Part shown: one piece after another, positions 39,285 through 51,025 of the stretch
How the letters are laid out: each line of letters begins with the position of its first letter
Numbering within the stretch: position 1 is the first letter of the stretch
Source: Avena insularis
Taxonomy: Eukaryota; Streptophyta; Magnoliopsida; Poales; Poaceae
Assembly: GCA_023614405.1 (NCBI GenBank)
Contig: CM042691.1
Span: 173,882,927 to 173,946,926 of the forward strand
Length of the DNA stretch: 64,000 bases
Direction of reading: 5' to 3'
Translations under genes and position numbers: made by a program
The notes under the pieces: model-generated
Seen by the model: only the letters and a program-made list of their open reading frames with translations
Database searches by the model: none
Told to the model about the DNA's origin: nothing

Positions 39285-41971
39285 TGTAACATCCCAAAAA
39301 TATTAAACTAGAATCATCAAACTCTAATCATCAAAATTTAGGATTAACAAAAACTTTTCTAAATAAAAATATGAAAGCATGCATGTGTGTATGCATTCCA
39401 ATTTAGATTCTTTTGTATTACCTTGCTTGTGTGTTTCTTTGCTTGTAAAAGGATTCTTAGGTGAAATAAACATCATCTAAACAATCCCCACACTTTTCCC
39501 AAAGACAAATAAATCAAAACAAACAAAATAAGGGAATGGTCACTGTGGCCAATTTAACTCCCATGTCTACTTTGGCTGTCTCTAACTTTCAAAACTTAAC
39601 AAAAACTTGTTTGGATCTTTACACCCCTTGATAGTACTCATAACAAAGTACCAAGGACCACCTTGTGATCATCTAAAAACATTTGAATGCATAGTTTAAA
39701 TGACAGTTCAAAATTGAATCTATATCATAGGGGAATATCCCACTTTTGCAAAAACCACTCAAACAAGCTCAACTTTCAAAACCCAAGCATCCACAGACTC
39801 ACCAGCACATGCCTAGCACACCCACAAAAAATCTTTTCAAAATTCAAAACTTGAATTCATGCGGCCATTTCATCAAACACCTTGCTGATTCAAATCAAAC
39901 AAAATCTAAACACTATAGTGTGCAGTGATTCTGGCCAAACTTGTTCCCTCTCTAGCTCACAGCAACCTCAGTAGATCATCTAGCAAACTTAACTAATCAC
40001 TAGCCCCACTGTAAGCTTGCCAATGTCATCAATAGTGAACATCCCGAGAGCACCCATGTCACCCTAGTGTGGACATCAGGCTAGAGGAAGAACTAGTCGT
40101 GCCAACCTTGTCTGGGAGGTAGCCCATGCCTCACCGCCCCCTCTCGACCAGCCCTGCCTCGCAGACAGCAGCCAGAACCGCCAGGAACGCCGCGCCCGTG
40201 CCGCTGTCGACCATGCCGACCCGCGCCGCAGAGCACGCGCCGTTCCCATTCAACCAGACCACCTCGAGCCCTCGCCGCCCGCCAACATGCTCCCCACCGT
40301 CCCAGGAGACCGCCAGACATGCCCATTTCACCGCCTGTACCCCGTAGCCACCGCTCGCCGTCGAAGACGCCGCCTCTGCCGTGCAAAACTTTGAGCGTTC
40401 CAGACCGTTTTCCACCGCCCCTACACACGCATTAAAGCCATAGAGCATCGCCAGGAGACCACCGATCGATCGCCACCCTCGGCCATGCCTCTAGCAGCCC
40501 GTAGCAATGTCGCCACCGTCGCCAGCCCATCCCGTTCGGTCTCGTAGTCGAGACTATAAATAAAGGCCTCCCCGCTCAAACTCTTCACACCATCTCACTC
40601 CCCTCTCCTCACTGATCGTTCCATCCCGTTCTCGGAGCAAGGCGAGCAGCGCATAACCGGAATTTGGCCGGAGCCCGCCGCTGCTGGAGAAGAAGGAAGC
40701 CAGCGATTGGAGCCGCCCCGAGAGAAGCTGCCGGTACCAGGAGGTTCGCCGTCATCGACTTTGTTGTTCGCCCGCCTCGCCGACCCTCGCCTAAGCCCCG
40801 GTGAGCCTCCCACGACCCCCACCTGCCATGTTAGGGTTCTGTCTCGCCGGCGCTGCCTGATGTGGACGATAAACCAGAGCCGTTGGATTAGAACTAGATC
40901 CAACGCACCACGTTGCCCCGTACCGCTTCGCACCCCCCGTCTCACTGACGCGTGGGGACAACAACTTAACCAGCCCGCGTAAGCACCATGCGTAGCAGGC
41001 CAACCCATTTTCTCTTCCAGCGCAGCCCACTCATTTGAATTTGGATTTTTCCATTTTCATTCAAACATAGTTTTGTACCTAGTTTCAAAAATCAACCAAG
41101 CTTGATTCAGTGAACCAAATTGAATGAAACCAATTTTGTTAGAAAGTTCTGGAAATGCTGAATCCAAGCCCGTTGGATTCAAATCATTTGGATCTGTAGA
41201 TCACCCTTGGTGAAAATAACAAGGAAGAAGCTTTTCTGCATTCAAACATTTTTCAAATTTAAACCATAATATCTTTTGAGTTGATTCCAACTCTCAAAAA
41301 TCACAATTGATTCCTTTCAGAATATATAAAAATTTATGGGTTTACTTACATAAATAATGTTCAAGTAATAAAAGAATGCCACATAGGCATTTCTAGTCAC
41401 TTATTTTATTTGAAATAAAAATGTTAAACCTTATTAAATTGTGACACCACTTTAAATCACATTCCCATGAACTGAAATATGTGGTGATGACATGTGTCAA
41501 CATGATCCCATGCTTGGTTTGGAGAATATTAAATCTTAAGTAGTTTTTCAATGAGTAGAAATTACTTTTCTAAAAATAAAATCATTAAGTCAAGTGCTTG
41601 TAATGTTAGTGCTGATGCTAGATCATCTATAAAACCCCTTTGTGTGATGATTGAAAGTACTTAAGTATTGTTTGGTGATTGTGTACCTCGTATTTATTCA
41701 TAGACGCTAGTACCGACCAAGGATACGAGGAGGAAGGAGGATACTACGAAGAAGAAGCCGAGGAGAACTTCAACCATTGCTCTGCACAAGGCAAGACAAT
41801 ACTTGCAAGCTATTAACTTAGCAAGCTTATACTGATACTGATGCAAGCCTAATACTACTAGTTGAATGTGCAAGCTAACACTTGCAAGATACTCTACTTA
41901 TGCAAGCCTAATACTACTAGTGGAATGTGCAAGCTAACACTTGCAAGATATTATACTTTAGCAAGCCTTAC
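39285..41971 (+). mobile_element. Tekay chromovirus, 5' LTR first part (plus strand)
   Basis: It starts TGTAACATCCC, like the 3' LTR at 61379. Over the 335 bases available in both LTRs I count about nine differences. The Tat element interrupts it at 41971; it resumes at 54097, giving a full LTR of about 4.1 kb. A GC-rich block (40120-41030) begins around a TATA box at 40555. Short direct repeats (GCAAGCCTAATACTACTAGT-type units) lie at about 41815-41970, next to the insertion point. Confidence 0.9.
40555..40562 (+). promoter_or_regulatory. TATA box of Tekay LTR promoter
   Basis: TATAAATA follows a GC-rich U3 end and precedes a pyrimidine-rich start region (CTCTTCACACCATCTCACTC). Transcription would start near 40590, making U3 about 1.3 kb and the remaining R-U5 leader about 2.8 kb. 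Confidence 0.65.
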
Positions 41972-42459
41972 TGATGGGGATATGCCTACCGGGGTATAAC
42001 CAGCAGGACGTTTCCGACTGGCCCAGGAACTGGCGAGTGGGCCTGCATGACGGCGACTGGATAAGACCTGACGTGGACCCAAGCGACTAGAAGCTGAAGG
42101 CCAGGGAGAGTAGATAGGCCCAGTCGGATTAGGTTAAACGAATACCGAAACCTTAACTGATTCGGTTGAGATATGTAAACCCAAGGGGGGTGAGTCTATA
42201 TAAACCTCCCTACAGGGTGTGTAGAGGATACGTTCCACCATCCACCCAAGCGACTCGCCGCCTAGCCGTCGAGCTCGCCCATTGTACCTTCATCATAATA
42301 CAATCAAGCAGGAGTAGGTCTTTACCCTCCGGGGGGCCGAACCTGGGTAAACCCCTGAGTCTCCGCCCTCATCTCGCACCGCAGATGGCTGGCCGCCCTT
42401 GCCCTTCATTCTACTACTCACTGCCGATTGCAGCGTCTGCCGTGGTCATTCCCACGACA
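41972..42459 (+). mobile_element. Tat-lineage gypsy element, 5' LTR (488 bp)
   Basis: It starts TGATGGGGATATGCC and ends CCCACGACA. It is flanked on the left by CTTAC (41967-41971), which is repeated at 54092-54096. It carries a TATA box at 42197-42204. Relative to the 3' LTR it keeps 29 extra bases near 42370-42400. Confidence 0.95.
42197..42204 (+). promoter_or_regulatory. TATA box of Tat LTR
   Basis: TATATAAA is followed by CCTCCCTACA. It is conserved in the 3' LTR at 53859-53866. Transcription is expected to start about 30 bases downstream. Confidence 0.75.
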
Positions 42460-44980
42460 GTGGCGCCCACCGTGGGGCCTGGCCGGTCTGGCCGGTGTTC
42501 TACGGCGAGATCCAATCTGCTCATCAACGAGTCGGTCGCCACCAGTCGCATAATAGAGATCGGCGAGGTGCTCCAGATCTTGCTGAGTAGCTACGTCCCG
42601 GCGGCGCGACCCGTCACGCACAGCATGATCTTGCCAGTCGGCACGATCAGTCTCTTCGTCAACCTCACCGACGTCATCATCTCGGAGGACTCGGCTCGCA
42701 TCCGCGAGTCGCCGCCACGCGACCGGCTCTCCGAGAGCCAGGTCCGCACGATCCATCGCCTCGCCTCCGAGTACAACTCGGCCCACAACGACGTGGCCGA
42801 AAACACCGCGGCCGCGGAAGACACGGCCCTCAACGACGACACCGACTCGGCGACTCCGGCGTCACTCGCCGGATCCATCACCGCGGCTTCACCCGCGGGT
42901 TCCATCACCCAGGTCTCCCACGTGGGAGACTTCGAGGATCCCTCCATCCTTGGGATCTTCGACTTCGACTCCGGGTCGAAAAACTCCGCCGATCTCCGCG
43001 ACGGGACCGGTCGCCACGTCGTGACCTACATGGAGACTGGCACCGATCCGCCAGAGGATCCCTTCTCCACCCCGATCCCTCCTAACGCCACGGAAATGGA
43101 GGTCGAGGAACTCCGCCTGAAGCTGGCGGAGGCAGTACGAAAGGAGCACGCCGAGCGCGAAAAATTTCGCCTCGAGCAGGTGACGGCGCAGGAGCTGTCA
43201 CGCTACCACCGGCAGCGAATCAGGTCGCGCCTGAACCCCATTGTCCAGGGGCGCGCCCTGAACTTCGACGACGAGAACGACCCGACCCGCGTGGCCGAGC
43301 GCGCGATCTGCGAGAACGCGCCACCCGGAGGAAGCGCCCGGCCCCCGCCAGTGTCAACGGCGACCTCCACCGCGCGCACCAACCGAGTGGACCAGCTGCG
43401 GATCGTGGTCTCCTCACGGGAGCAAGACGCGAACGGCCTACCACTGTTCTCCACCCCGATGGACAACCTCGTGGCGGGCCGAGCAGCAGCCGACAACATC
43501 ACGGCCATCGGTGACGGCGCCCTACAGATCCAGTACGTCAAGGCCCTGCTCGCAAAGGCGGTCGAGCAACAAAACGCAGGCGCCGACTCATAGGGTCAGA
43601 TGTACTCGCGTTCTTGGGGCAGCAGAGCGGCCTCAAGCGGCCGTCCATTGGCGGCAAACATCCTTAACTGCCCTCCACCCGAACCACTGCAGCTCCAACA
43701 CCGACCCGCGAACGCGGCACTCTCCACCAACGACCCCAGGCCAGCGACCAACTTCATCGCCGCCAACGGTCAGCTTGTCGACGCCCGCACCCACATCATC
43801 AACAACCAAAGCTGGCGCGCACGCCAGCCCGACGACCTGCGACTCCACGACGGCGAGCCGATGGGGTCGCTAAGTCGACTCGGGCCCAGGTTCTTCGGAC
43901 CGATGATCCGAGGCGAAAAATACCCGGCGAACTTCAAAGCACCGAAGGAAATAGAGAAGTACGACCCTTCGTACGACCCCTCCGTGTGGCTGGACACCTA
44001 CCTCATGGCGATGGGGATCGCTGGCCACACCGACCTGCTAGCCGCCCGCTACCTCCCCCTGATGATGGAGGGAACGTGTAGGAAGTGGATCAACACCCGT
44101 CCCCAGGATAGCATCGACTCCTGGGAAGAGATGCGAGATGCCTTCGTCAGACACTTCGAGTGCTCCTACACCTGCGCCACCACCATCGAGGACCTGGAAC
44201 GATGCATCCAGGGACCCCGCGAGTCGACCCGCAGCTGGGTCCATCGGTGGCAAGAACTATGGTACAACACGGTCGGCATCCACCCGGACACCGCGATCCA
44301 CTGCTTCAAGACCTCGTGCCGCTATGAGCCCTTGGTCGCCAAGCTCAAACGACATTCCTGCACACTCGACAACATACCGGACCTCCTTGAGATCGCCAAA
44401 AGAGACGCGGAGGAAGACCCAAACCAGGAAACCGACGACGTGTCGGGAGGCCAACGCCGCACGAGCGGCAACGACAATGGGCGACGGCCCGACCTACGCT
44501 ACAGCAACACCCGCCTCACTGGCAAGCGCCGCAGCGACGGGCGAGTCGACTTCGTCGCCAACGGTGGGCACGCGCAGCGCGAGCCCAAGAGCTTTCGCTG
44601 CGACGGCGGCAACTACAAGGCAAAACCAAGGTTCGACCCCGCGGCCCTCCTTAACCAACCTTGTGCGTTTCACAGCAGGGAAGGGAAGCCCGCCACGCAC
44701 ACGACCGCCGACTGCCACTCTCTCAAGGAGATCGAGAAGGCACGGCGAGCGCAGGAGGACCCCGACAACAACCCGCCAAACGGCGGAAAATTCGGCAGTG
44801 TGGTTGGCTTGCTCCACACCTTCACATGTTTCAACACGAAGCACGAGAAGAAGGTCATCGCCCGTGCCGTCGCCGTCAACACGGTGGCCCAGGTGGATGT
44901 TCCCAGTTCCTCAACTGGTCGGAGCAGCCCATCACCTGGAGCCGCCAGGACCACTCGCCACGCATCGAGTACCCAGGCTG
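42460..44980 (+). pseudogene. Gag of Tat element
   Basis: One frame runs from the internal start through 43590, where a TAG interrupts, and continues 43594 to about 44900. The N-terminal third is acidic and low-complexity, followed by a charged helix (LRLKLAEAVRKEHAEREKF). The gag capsid domain is at about 43910-44400 (FKAPKEIEKYDPSYDPSVWL, WEEMRDAFVRHF). A zinc-binding CAFH...HTTADCH segment follows near 44660-44715. A frameshift near 44900 moves the frame to QFLNWSEQPITWS, and a TGA at 44979 precedes the protease. The true start is unclear: an upstream ATG at 42166 precedes the expected transcription start, so it is unlikely. Confidence 0.85.
42461..42478 (+). other. Tat element primer binding site
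   Basis: TGGCGCCCACCGTGGGGC lies one base after the LTR. This PBS type is typical of Tat-lineage elements such as RIRE2 and differs from the methionine-tRNA type of the Tekay family. Confidence 0.85.
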
Positions 44981-44981
44981 A

Positions 44982-45630
44982 GTCGCCCTGGTAGTCAAAT
45001 CCAAGGTGGGAGACTACTGGCTCCCCAAGACATTGATGGACGGCGGCAGCTCCATCAACATCCTATACCTGGACACCTTCAGGCGACTGCGGATCCCGCA
45101 GTCGATGGTCGAGACGACCTACACCATGTTCCACGGCATCGTCTCCGGTCGGAAGGCGTACCCGATCGGCAAGGTCACGCTGTCAGTCACCTTCGGCACA
45201 CCAGCAAACTTCCGCACCGAGCGGATCGTCTTCGAGCTGGTACCCTTTGACAGCCCCTACCACTGCGTCCTGGGGTGCCAGGCGTTCGCCAAGTTCATGG
45301 CAGCGCCCCACTACGCGTACAACACGATGAAGCTCCCCGGGCCGCGCGGCGTCATCACAATCAACGGCGACCTCGACATGGCCGCCAAGTGCGAGGCCAA
45401 AGGAGCCGAACTCGCCGACGCCGTCATCGCGGCAGAGACCAACCACGCCGACGAGCTCGCCAAATACGCGAGCGGGGTCAACAACGACGACCCCACCATA
45501 CTCAAGAAGCTCAATTCGGAGGGCGTTAACACCTCAGCTTTCGAGGTGACGACGCACACCCGCACCGTCGAGCTGGTCCCAGGCGATTCGAGCCAGACGG
45601 TGACGATCGGAACGGGCATGAGCCCAGCAT
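44982..45630 (+). pseudogene. Aspartic protease of Tat element
   Basis: The peptide LMDGGSSINILYLDTFRRL carries the DGGSS active-site loop seen in Tat-lineage proteases, and VLGCQAFAKFMAAPHYAYNT is the second conserved block. The enzyme cleaves the gag-pol polyprotein. The frame is open from 44982 to a TAG at 45631. The same frame continues past the stop into RT, so the stop is a lesion inside pol. Confidence 0.88.
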
Positions 45631-45633
45631 AGG

Positions 45634-46560
45634 AAGGCGCTCTCATCGAGTTCCTCCATGAGAACAGGGACATCTTCGCATGGAAGCCCTCTGACATGCC
45701 TGGTGTCCCTAGGGAACTCGCTGAGCACAAACTCAACGCCGACCCCAAAGTGCGACCCGTCAAGCAGTCGCTGCGGCCCTTCAATGAAGAGCGCCGCCGA
45801 GCCATCGCCAAGCAGGTGTAGCGTCTACTCGCTGCAGGCTTCATCCGGCCAATCAAATACTCCAAGTGGCTGGCAAACCCAGTCCTGGTCGAAAATAAAA
45901 ATGGGACCTGGAGGATGTGTATCGACTACACAAACTTAAACAGCGCCTGCCCGAAGGAGCAATTCGTACTCCCGCGGATCGACCAAATAATCGACTCCAC
46001 CGCGGGCTCGGAGTCGTTGTGTTTCCTCGACGCCTACTATGAGTACAACCAGATCAAAATGGCTGTCGAGGACGAGGAAAAGACGGTGTTCATCACGCCA
46101 TTCGGAGCCTTCTGCTACACCGCCATGACCTTCGTCCTCAAGAACGCCGGGGCGACCTACCAGCGGTGCTTGTAGGAATGCCTTGCGAGCCAAATTGGCC
46201 ACAATATCCACATGTACATCGACGACGTGGTAGTGAAGTCTGCTCGCCAGGGCGATCTACTCGCCGACCTAGAGGAAACATTCGCCAACCTGCGGAAATA
46301 CAAGATAAAGCTAAACCCAGGCAAATGCACCTTCGGCGTACCAGCAGGCCAACTACTGGGGTACGTCGTCTCCAAGCGCGGGATCGAGGCGAACCCCACC
46401 AAGATCGACATGATCGCTCGACTCGGCAAACCCGAGTGCCTGCGCGACGTCCAGAAGCTGGCCGGGCGAGTCGCGGCTCTCAGCCGCTTCATCCCCTGAT
46501 TGGGCGAAAAGGCAATGCCCCTATACCGCCTGATGCGGAAGAACCCCACCTTCCAGTGGG
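45634..46560 (+). pseudogene. Reverse transcriptase of Tat element
   Basis: One frame carries FAWKPSDMPGVPRELAEHKL, LLAAGFIRPIKYSKWLANPV, WRMCIDYTNLNSACPKEQF and MYIDDVVVKS, the catalytic YIDD at about 46214-46240. The thumb follows (LLGYVVSKRGIEANPTKID). It is interrupted by TAG near 45820, TAG at 46173 and TGA at 46497, all in otherwise continuous coding, so this copy cannot make an active enzyme. No frameshift was found within the domain. Confidence 0.92.
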
Positions 46561-47078
46561 ACAAGGAAGCGGATGACGCACTCCGCGACCTCAAGAAGGT
46601 GCTACTCGCAGCACCGCTACTCGCCGCCCCTGTCGACAAAGAACCCATGCTGGTCTACATCGCGGCTTCCGAGTGCGTCTTCAGCGCCGTCATGATCGTC
46701 GAGCGGCCAGAGGAAGGAAAGGAGCGCCTGGTACAACGACCGGTGTACTATATCAGTGAGGTCCTCACCGAGTCGCGCCAGCGGTACCCGCAATACCAGA
46801 AACTGGTGTACGCAGTCTTCAGAGCACAACGGCGATGGCCGCACTACTTCCAGGAGCACCCGATCACGGTCGTCTCCTAAGCACCGTTGTAGGACATCAT
46901 CCGCAACCGTGAGGCGACCGGGCGAGTCGCCAAGTGGGCCGTCGAAATCGGCGTCCACAACATCAAGTATGAGCCACGAAAAGCGATCAAGTCACAGGCT
47001 CTCGCGGACTTCATCGCCGACTGGGAAAAGGCCCAGCAGCAGGAAAAGCTGCCGTACCTCCACTACTGGAGCCTGCAC
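46561..47078 (+). pseudogene. Classical RNase H region of Tat element (degenerate)
   Basis: After the RT thumb come LVYIAASECVFSAVMIVE and PVYYISEVLTESRQRYPQYQ, the position of the gypsy RNase H. The first catalytic Asp of the usual DAS motif is replaced by Ala (AAS). A degenerate first RNase H next to RT and a second one further on is known for the Tat lineage. A TAA at 46878 and a TAG near 46890 break the frame. The segment ends with ALADFIADWEK, a linker typical of Tat pol. Confidence 0.82.
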
Positions 47079-47443
47079 TTCGACGGCTCCAAAAACGCAG
47101 ACGCGCAGGATCAGGGATTGTGTTGACTTCCCCGAAGGGCGACAAGCTCCGCTACGTCCTCTGCCTCGACTTCACCCCCTGCACCAACAACATTGCCGAG
47201 TACGAGGCATTGCTCCACGGCATGCGAGCTGCCAAGGAAATGAATGTCAACCGCCTACACTGCTACGGAGACTCTGACCTCGTCGCTGGGCAAGTCGCTG
47301 GCACCTGCGACGCCGTCTCTCCCACCATGGAGGCATACCGCCAAGCAGTGGACAAGCTGGGCGGACACTTCGCAGGCTACTCCGTCGAGTGGATCGACAG
47401 GCGGAAGAACAAGGAGGCCGACGCACTCTCTCGCATCGGGTAA
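47079..47443 (+). pseudogene. Second RNase H domain (Tat type)
   Basis: Peptides LHFDGSKNADA, NNIAEYEALLHGMRAA, LHCYGDSDLVAGQV and KNKEADALSR supply the D-E-D-D residues of an intact-looking RNase H fold. Tat elements are known to have acquired an additional archaeal-like RNase H between the classical one and integrase, and this domain has that position. A frameshift near 47110 and a TAA at 47441 interrupt it. Confidence 0.8.
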
Positions 47444-48807
47444 GCTCAACTCGCACCACCCGCCGGCGTCTTCCTCGACACGATCACCAAGCCGTCCATC
47501 TCTCCCCGAAGGGAGATCGACATCGGAGTCCCGCTGCAACCAGAGGCAGCCTTGGTTGCACTCATCGCCGAGCCAGAAGACTGGACTAGGCCGTACATCG
47601 CCTACCTGGAGGGAGGCACCTTGCCAGCAGACGAAACAGACGCCCGGATGATAACGCGACGCTGCAAATCCTTCGTCATCATCGACGGCGAGCTCCACAA
47701 GGGCAACGTGACCGGCGTGTTCCAACGCTGCATCCAACCCGCCGAAGGACGTAAGATCCTCCACGACATCCACTCCGGGGACTGCGGCCACCACGCCGGA
47801 GCCTCCTCTCTGGTCGCAAAGGCTATGCCCACCGCACACGACGACGCCATCGACATTGTCCAGTGGTGCGCCGGGTGCCAGAAGTACGCCAACCAGACAC
47901 ACGTGCCGAGCTCAGCGCTCAAGACAATCCCCATCACCTGGCCATTCGCCGTGTGGGGCATGGACATGGTAGGCCCTTTCAAAAAGGCCCCCTCCGGCTT
48001 CACCCACCTCCTGGTCGCGTCGACAAATTCACAAAGTGGGTGGAGGCCAAGCCAGTCCAGAAATGTGACGGGAAGACCACCACCAAATTCCTACGCGAGC
48101 TCATATATCGCTACGGGTTCCCAAACAGCATCATCACGGACAACGGCACCAACTTCGCCAAAGGAGCCATGGTCGAGTTCTGTGAGGAACATCACATCCG
48201 ACTCGACCTCGCATTAGTCGCCCACCCGGAGTCCAACGGCCAGGCGGAACGGGCCAACCAGAGCATCCTCCACGGCCTGAAGCCGCGGCTCTAAGTACCA
48301 CTCGAGCGCACCGTCGGGTGCTGGGTCGAGGAGCTACCCTCCGTCATCTGGGGTATCCGCACCTCAGTCAACAGGTCGACAGGGTTTACCCCCTTCTTCA
48401 TGGTGTATGGATCCGAGGAAGTCATGCCCACCGACCTCGAGCACAACTCGCCAAGGGTTGTCCACTACACGGAGGCTGCGAACGAACTCGCACGTCAGGA
48501 TGGAGTCGATCAACTCGACGAGGCACGCGACCTAGCTCGCTCCCGCACTGCCATCTACCAGCAAGGACTCCGCCGCTACCATAGCCGGCGGGTGAAAACT
48601 CGCACCTTCCAGGAAGGCGACCTGGTGCTACACCTCATCCAGGACAAGAAGGGCATGCACAAGCTCTCCCCCCCATGGGAGGGACCATTCGTCTTCGGGC
48701 GAGTACTTGGCAACGACGCCTACTAACTCACCGACGTCCGCGGAGACGGAAAACTCGACGTCAAGCGACCATGGAATGTAAACCTCCTACGGAAGTTCTA
48801 CTCCTAG
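47444..48807 (+). pseudogene. Integrase of Tat element
   Basis: The zinc region is H...HDIHSGDCGHHAG...CAGCQKYA. Core acidic residues are in FAVWGMDMVGPF, SIITDNGTNF and NGQAERANQ. The C-terminal part has VYGSEEVMPTDLEH, KTRTFQEGDLVL and ends at TAG 48805-48807 after LLRKFYS. There is no chromodomain, as expected for Tat. Breaks are a frameshift near 48020 inside HLLVA..DKFTKW, TAA at 48292 and TAA at 48724, the last where NDAY continues as LTDVRG. Confidence 0.9.
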
Positions 48808-49652
48808 AACTCCACATATGTATCCTCTAGTCGCTATGAAATAAAACATATTGGTTACCGCAAATTGTGTCTACTCTCCGTGTCTTGTGCCACTCGCACT
48901 CGTAGTAACAGCACCAAGCTAACTCCAGGAGTCAACCTCTGGTACAGCGATCGGCACGGCCAAGTAGTGCGCTATGAGGGCACTGGGTTACCCCAGGACT
49001 CGTAACGTCCACGAAAAACGCCTACCCGGAGCCCCATTGGAGTCGCCTAGCTCGACTGGCTTAATGAGCCAAGACAACTGCCTTCGCTTCTCACAGCGAC
49101 CATGATCCTCCGCGTCCTCGACACAGTGACTCGAACGGCCAAGTACCACGCTCGGGGACTGACGACCAGGTCAGCGCGAGCGACTAGGGAAAAACGCCAA
49201 GTACGAGAGCGTGCCCAGGACTCGCCATGCGACTGACCCAACGGGCCAGGCAGGAGTGATGCGCTCACTCTGACACGCCCAGTCCTCACCCACCCTAGAG
49301 CCGCGACTAGAACCACCAAGTACCACGCTCGGGGACTCGGCTACCCGACCTCGTTCGCGCAAGGGAAAACGGTAAAGTAAAGAGCACTCATGGGAGTCGC
49401 CCAGCGACTGGCTTTCTAAGCTCGGGCGAGTCGACCTCAATAACAAAACGCTCAAAACCACAAACACATAAACAAACGAGGTAAACCCCATAAAAAGGGC
49501 GGACGCGCTCGGGGACTCGTTCAACCCTCAATCTCAAACACAAGTCAAAACACAAAATAACACGATATCCCATCATAGCAAATCAAAGTTGTTACAAAAT
49601 ACATGTTGCTCCTAATGGCCGAACTGCTACTAACGCCCCAGGGCACAACGTT
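48808..49652 (+). repeat. Tat 3' untranslated region with scattered short repeats
   Basis: There is no gag-pol coding here. An AATAAA (about 48840) follows the pol stop. Several imperfect copies of a segment ending GCTCGGGGACT are seen, including near-identical CCAAGTACCACGCTCGGGGA at about 49140 and 49317, and related ones near 49505. The motif resembles the PPT region (CTCGGGGACTAC) before the 3' LTR. The part near 49560-49652 would be the 3' UTR of the antisense gene. Confidence 0.65.
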
Positions 49653-50683
49653 TTACTCCGTAGGCTTCAACGACGACTCGCCGCCACCCTTGCGGTTGCG
49701 AATGAAGGGAGTGTACGGGTTCGACGGGTACGTCGTCAGCTCACCCGCCATCGCCGCACGGAAGGGCTGCTCGATCCTGAAGTCCCGGTGAGGCGGCTCG
49801 GGGTCGTTGGGCGCGACGATCGTCTCCTGATAAGGAAGGAGATCGCCCATCGCCCAGACATGATCGGAGTATACCGCAGCACGGTCCATCAGCTTCAGCA
49901 CCTCGGCAATCTCCACCGAGCCCGTCGACGATGGGTAGCCACTCATCACGTCGTCCAGATCGAAATCCTCTGGGAAGTGGGCAAGCCCAAGGCTGAGCGC
50001 CGTCGCCCCCCCCCCTCCCCCCCGCCGGAACGCCGACCGCATCATGAACTCGACGACCGACGGCGCCTTCTCCAAGTATCGCCACACTTTGACGAGGTCG
50101 CTGGTGGGCGACATCTCCTGAAGATACGCCCGAATGCACACCGCGGACAAAGTGGCCGAGTCAACCAGAGTGGCCACACACTGCCACGCGTTGTACGACT
50201 GCGCCTCCTCTGAGCTGTCGATGATCCGACCTGTGGATAGAGGGTGGCAGTGAGTACAACAAAGATCACGCAATGCAAATATTACAGGCAGAGGCAGGCA
50301 CACTTACCAATCAAAGGACGAGCGAGATCCGTGATGAAGCTTTGAAGAGAGGAGTAGTCGTCTTGTAACCCAGCAACAAGGGCGTCAGAGACCTTACGCT
50401 CCTCAGCGGCGGCCGTAACAGCAGCCTTAGCCCGCCCGTCCGCTGAACTCGCCTCCTCCTTCGCTTCCTTAAGCTCGCGCTCAAGGTCGGCGATCCGCTT
50501 CTCAGCCGAGCTCAACGCAGATTGATCCGCCGTCAATTCACTCGTCGGGACAAGGCCCTGGCAAACCTCCTCTGCCTTCACAGCAAACGCCTGGAGTCCC
50601 TTGTTCGCCTCTTGTACGGCGACAAGTTCCTTCTCCGCGCGACACTTCGCAGCAAGCCGGTCGGCTGATTCAAGCTGCAAACC

Positions 50684-51025
50684 CTGTGCAAAAGTCAAAC
50701 AGTCAACAAAAACGAAATCCTAAGTACCCACCCGCTGAAATTCAGCGACTGGCCACTCGAGGACTGGAGATCAAAAATCCTAAGTGCCCACCCGCTGAAA
50801 TTCAGAGACTGGACAGTCGGGGACTGGAGATCAAAAATCCTAAGTGCCCACCCGCTGAAATTCAGCGACTGGACCCTCGGGGACTGGAGATCAAAAAACC
50901 TAAGTGCCCACCCACTGAAATTCAGCGACTAGACACTCGGGGACTGGGCGCGAGAAATAAAAACAAAAACCAGAAGAATCTGACCACTGCAATTCAGTGG
51001 CCCAATCCTCAGGGACTGGACATAC
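50684..51025 (-). other. Intron 3 of the antisense gene (342 bp)
   Basis: The donor CAG|GTATGT and acceptor TTGCACAG|GG join exons 3 and 4 in phase 0. It is far longer than the other introns (69-87 bp) because it holds the 60-bp tandem array. Confidence 0.75.
50717..50956. repeat. 60-bp tandem array, four units
   Basis: Four consecutive units of exactly 60 bp, starting near TCCTAAGTRCCCACCCGCTG and ending GGACTGGAGATCAAAAA, differ by only a few bases each. A fifth, degraded unit follows to about 51020. Each unit contains CTCGGGGACTGG or a close variant, like the PPT region of the element. The plus-strand reading frame through the array is open only because 60 is a multiple of three. Confidence 0.92.

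Noticed and set aside
41815..41970. Short direct repeats before the Tat insertion as a separate tandem array
   Set aside because: Only two to three loose copies of a GCAAGC...ACTAGT unit; treated as part of the Tekay LTR.
42166..42459. Gag start ATG at 42166 inside the Tat 5' LTR
   Set aside because: It lies upstream of the TATA box at 42197, so it would not be in the transcript.
44138..45250. 370-residue plus-strand frame overlapping Tat gag and protease
   Set aside because: Low-complexity Ser/Thr/Pro/Arg translation in the wrong frame; gag and protease motifs are in the other frames.
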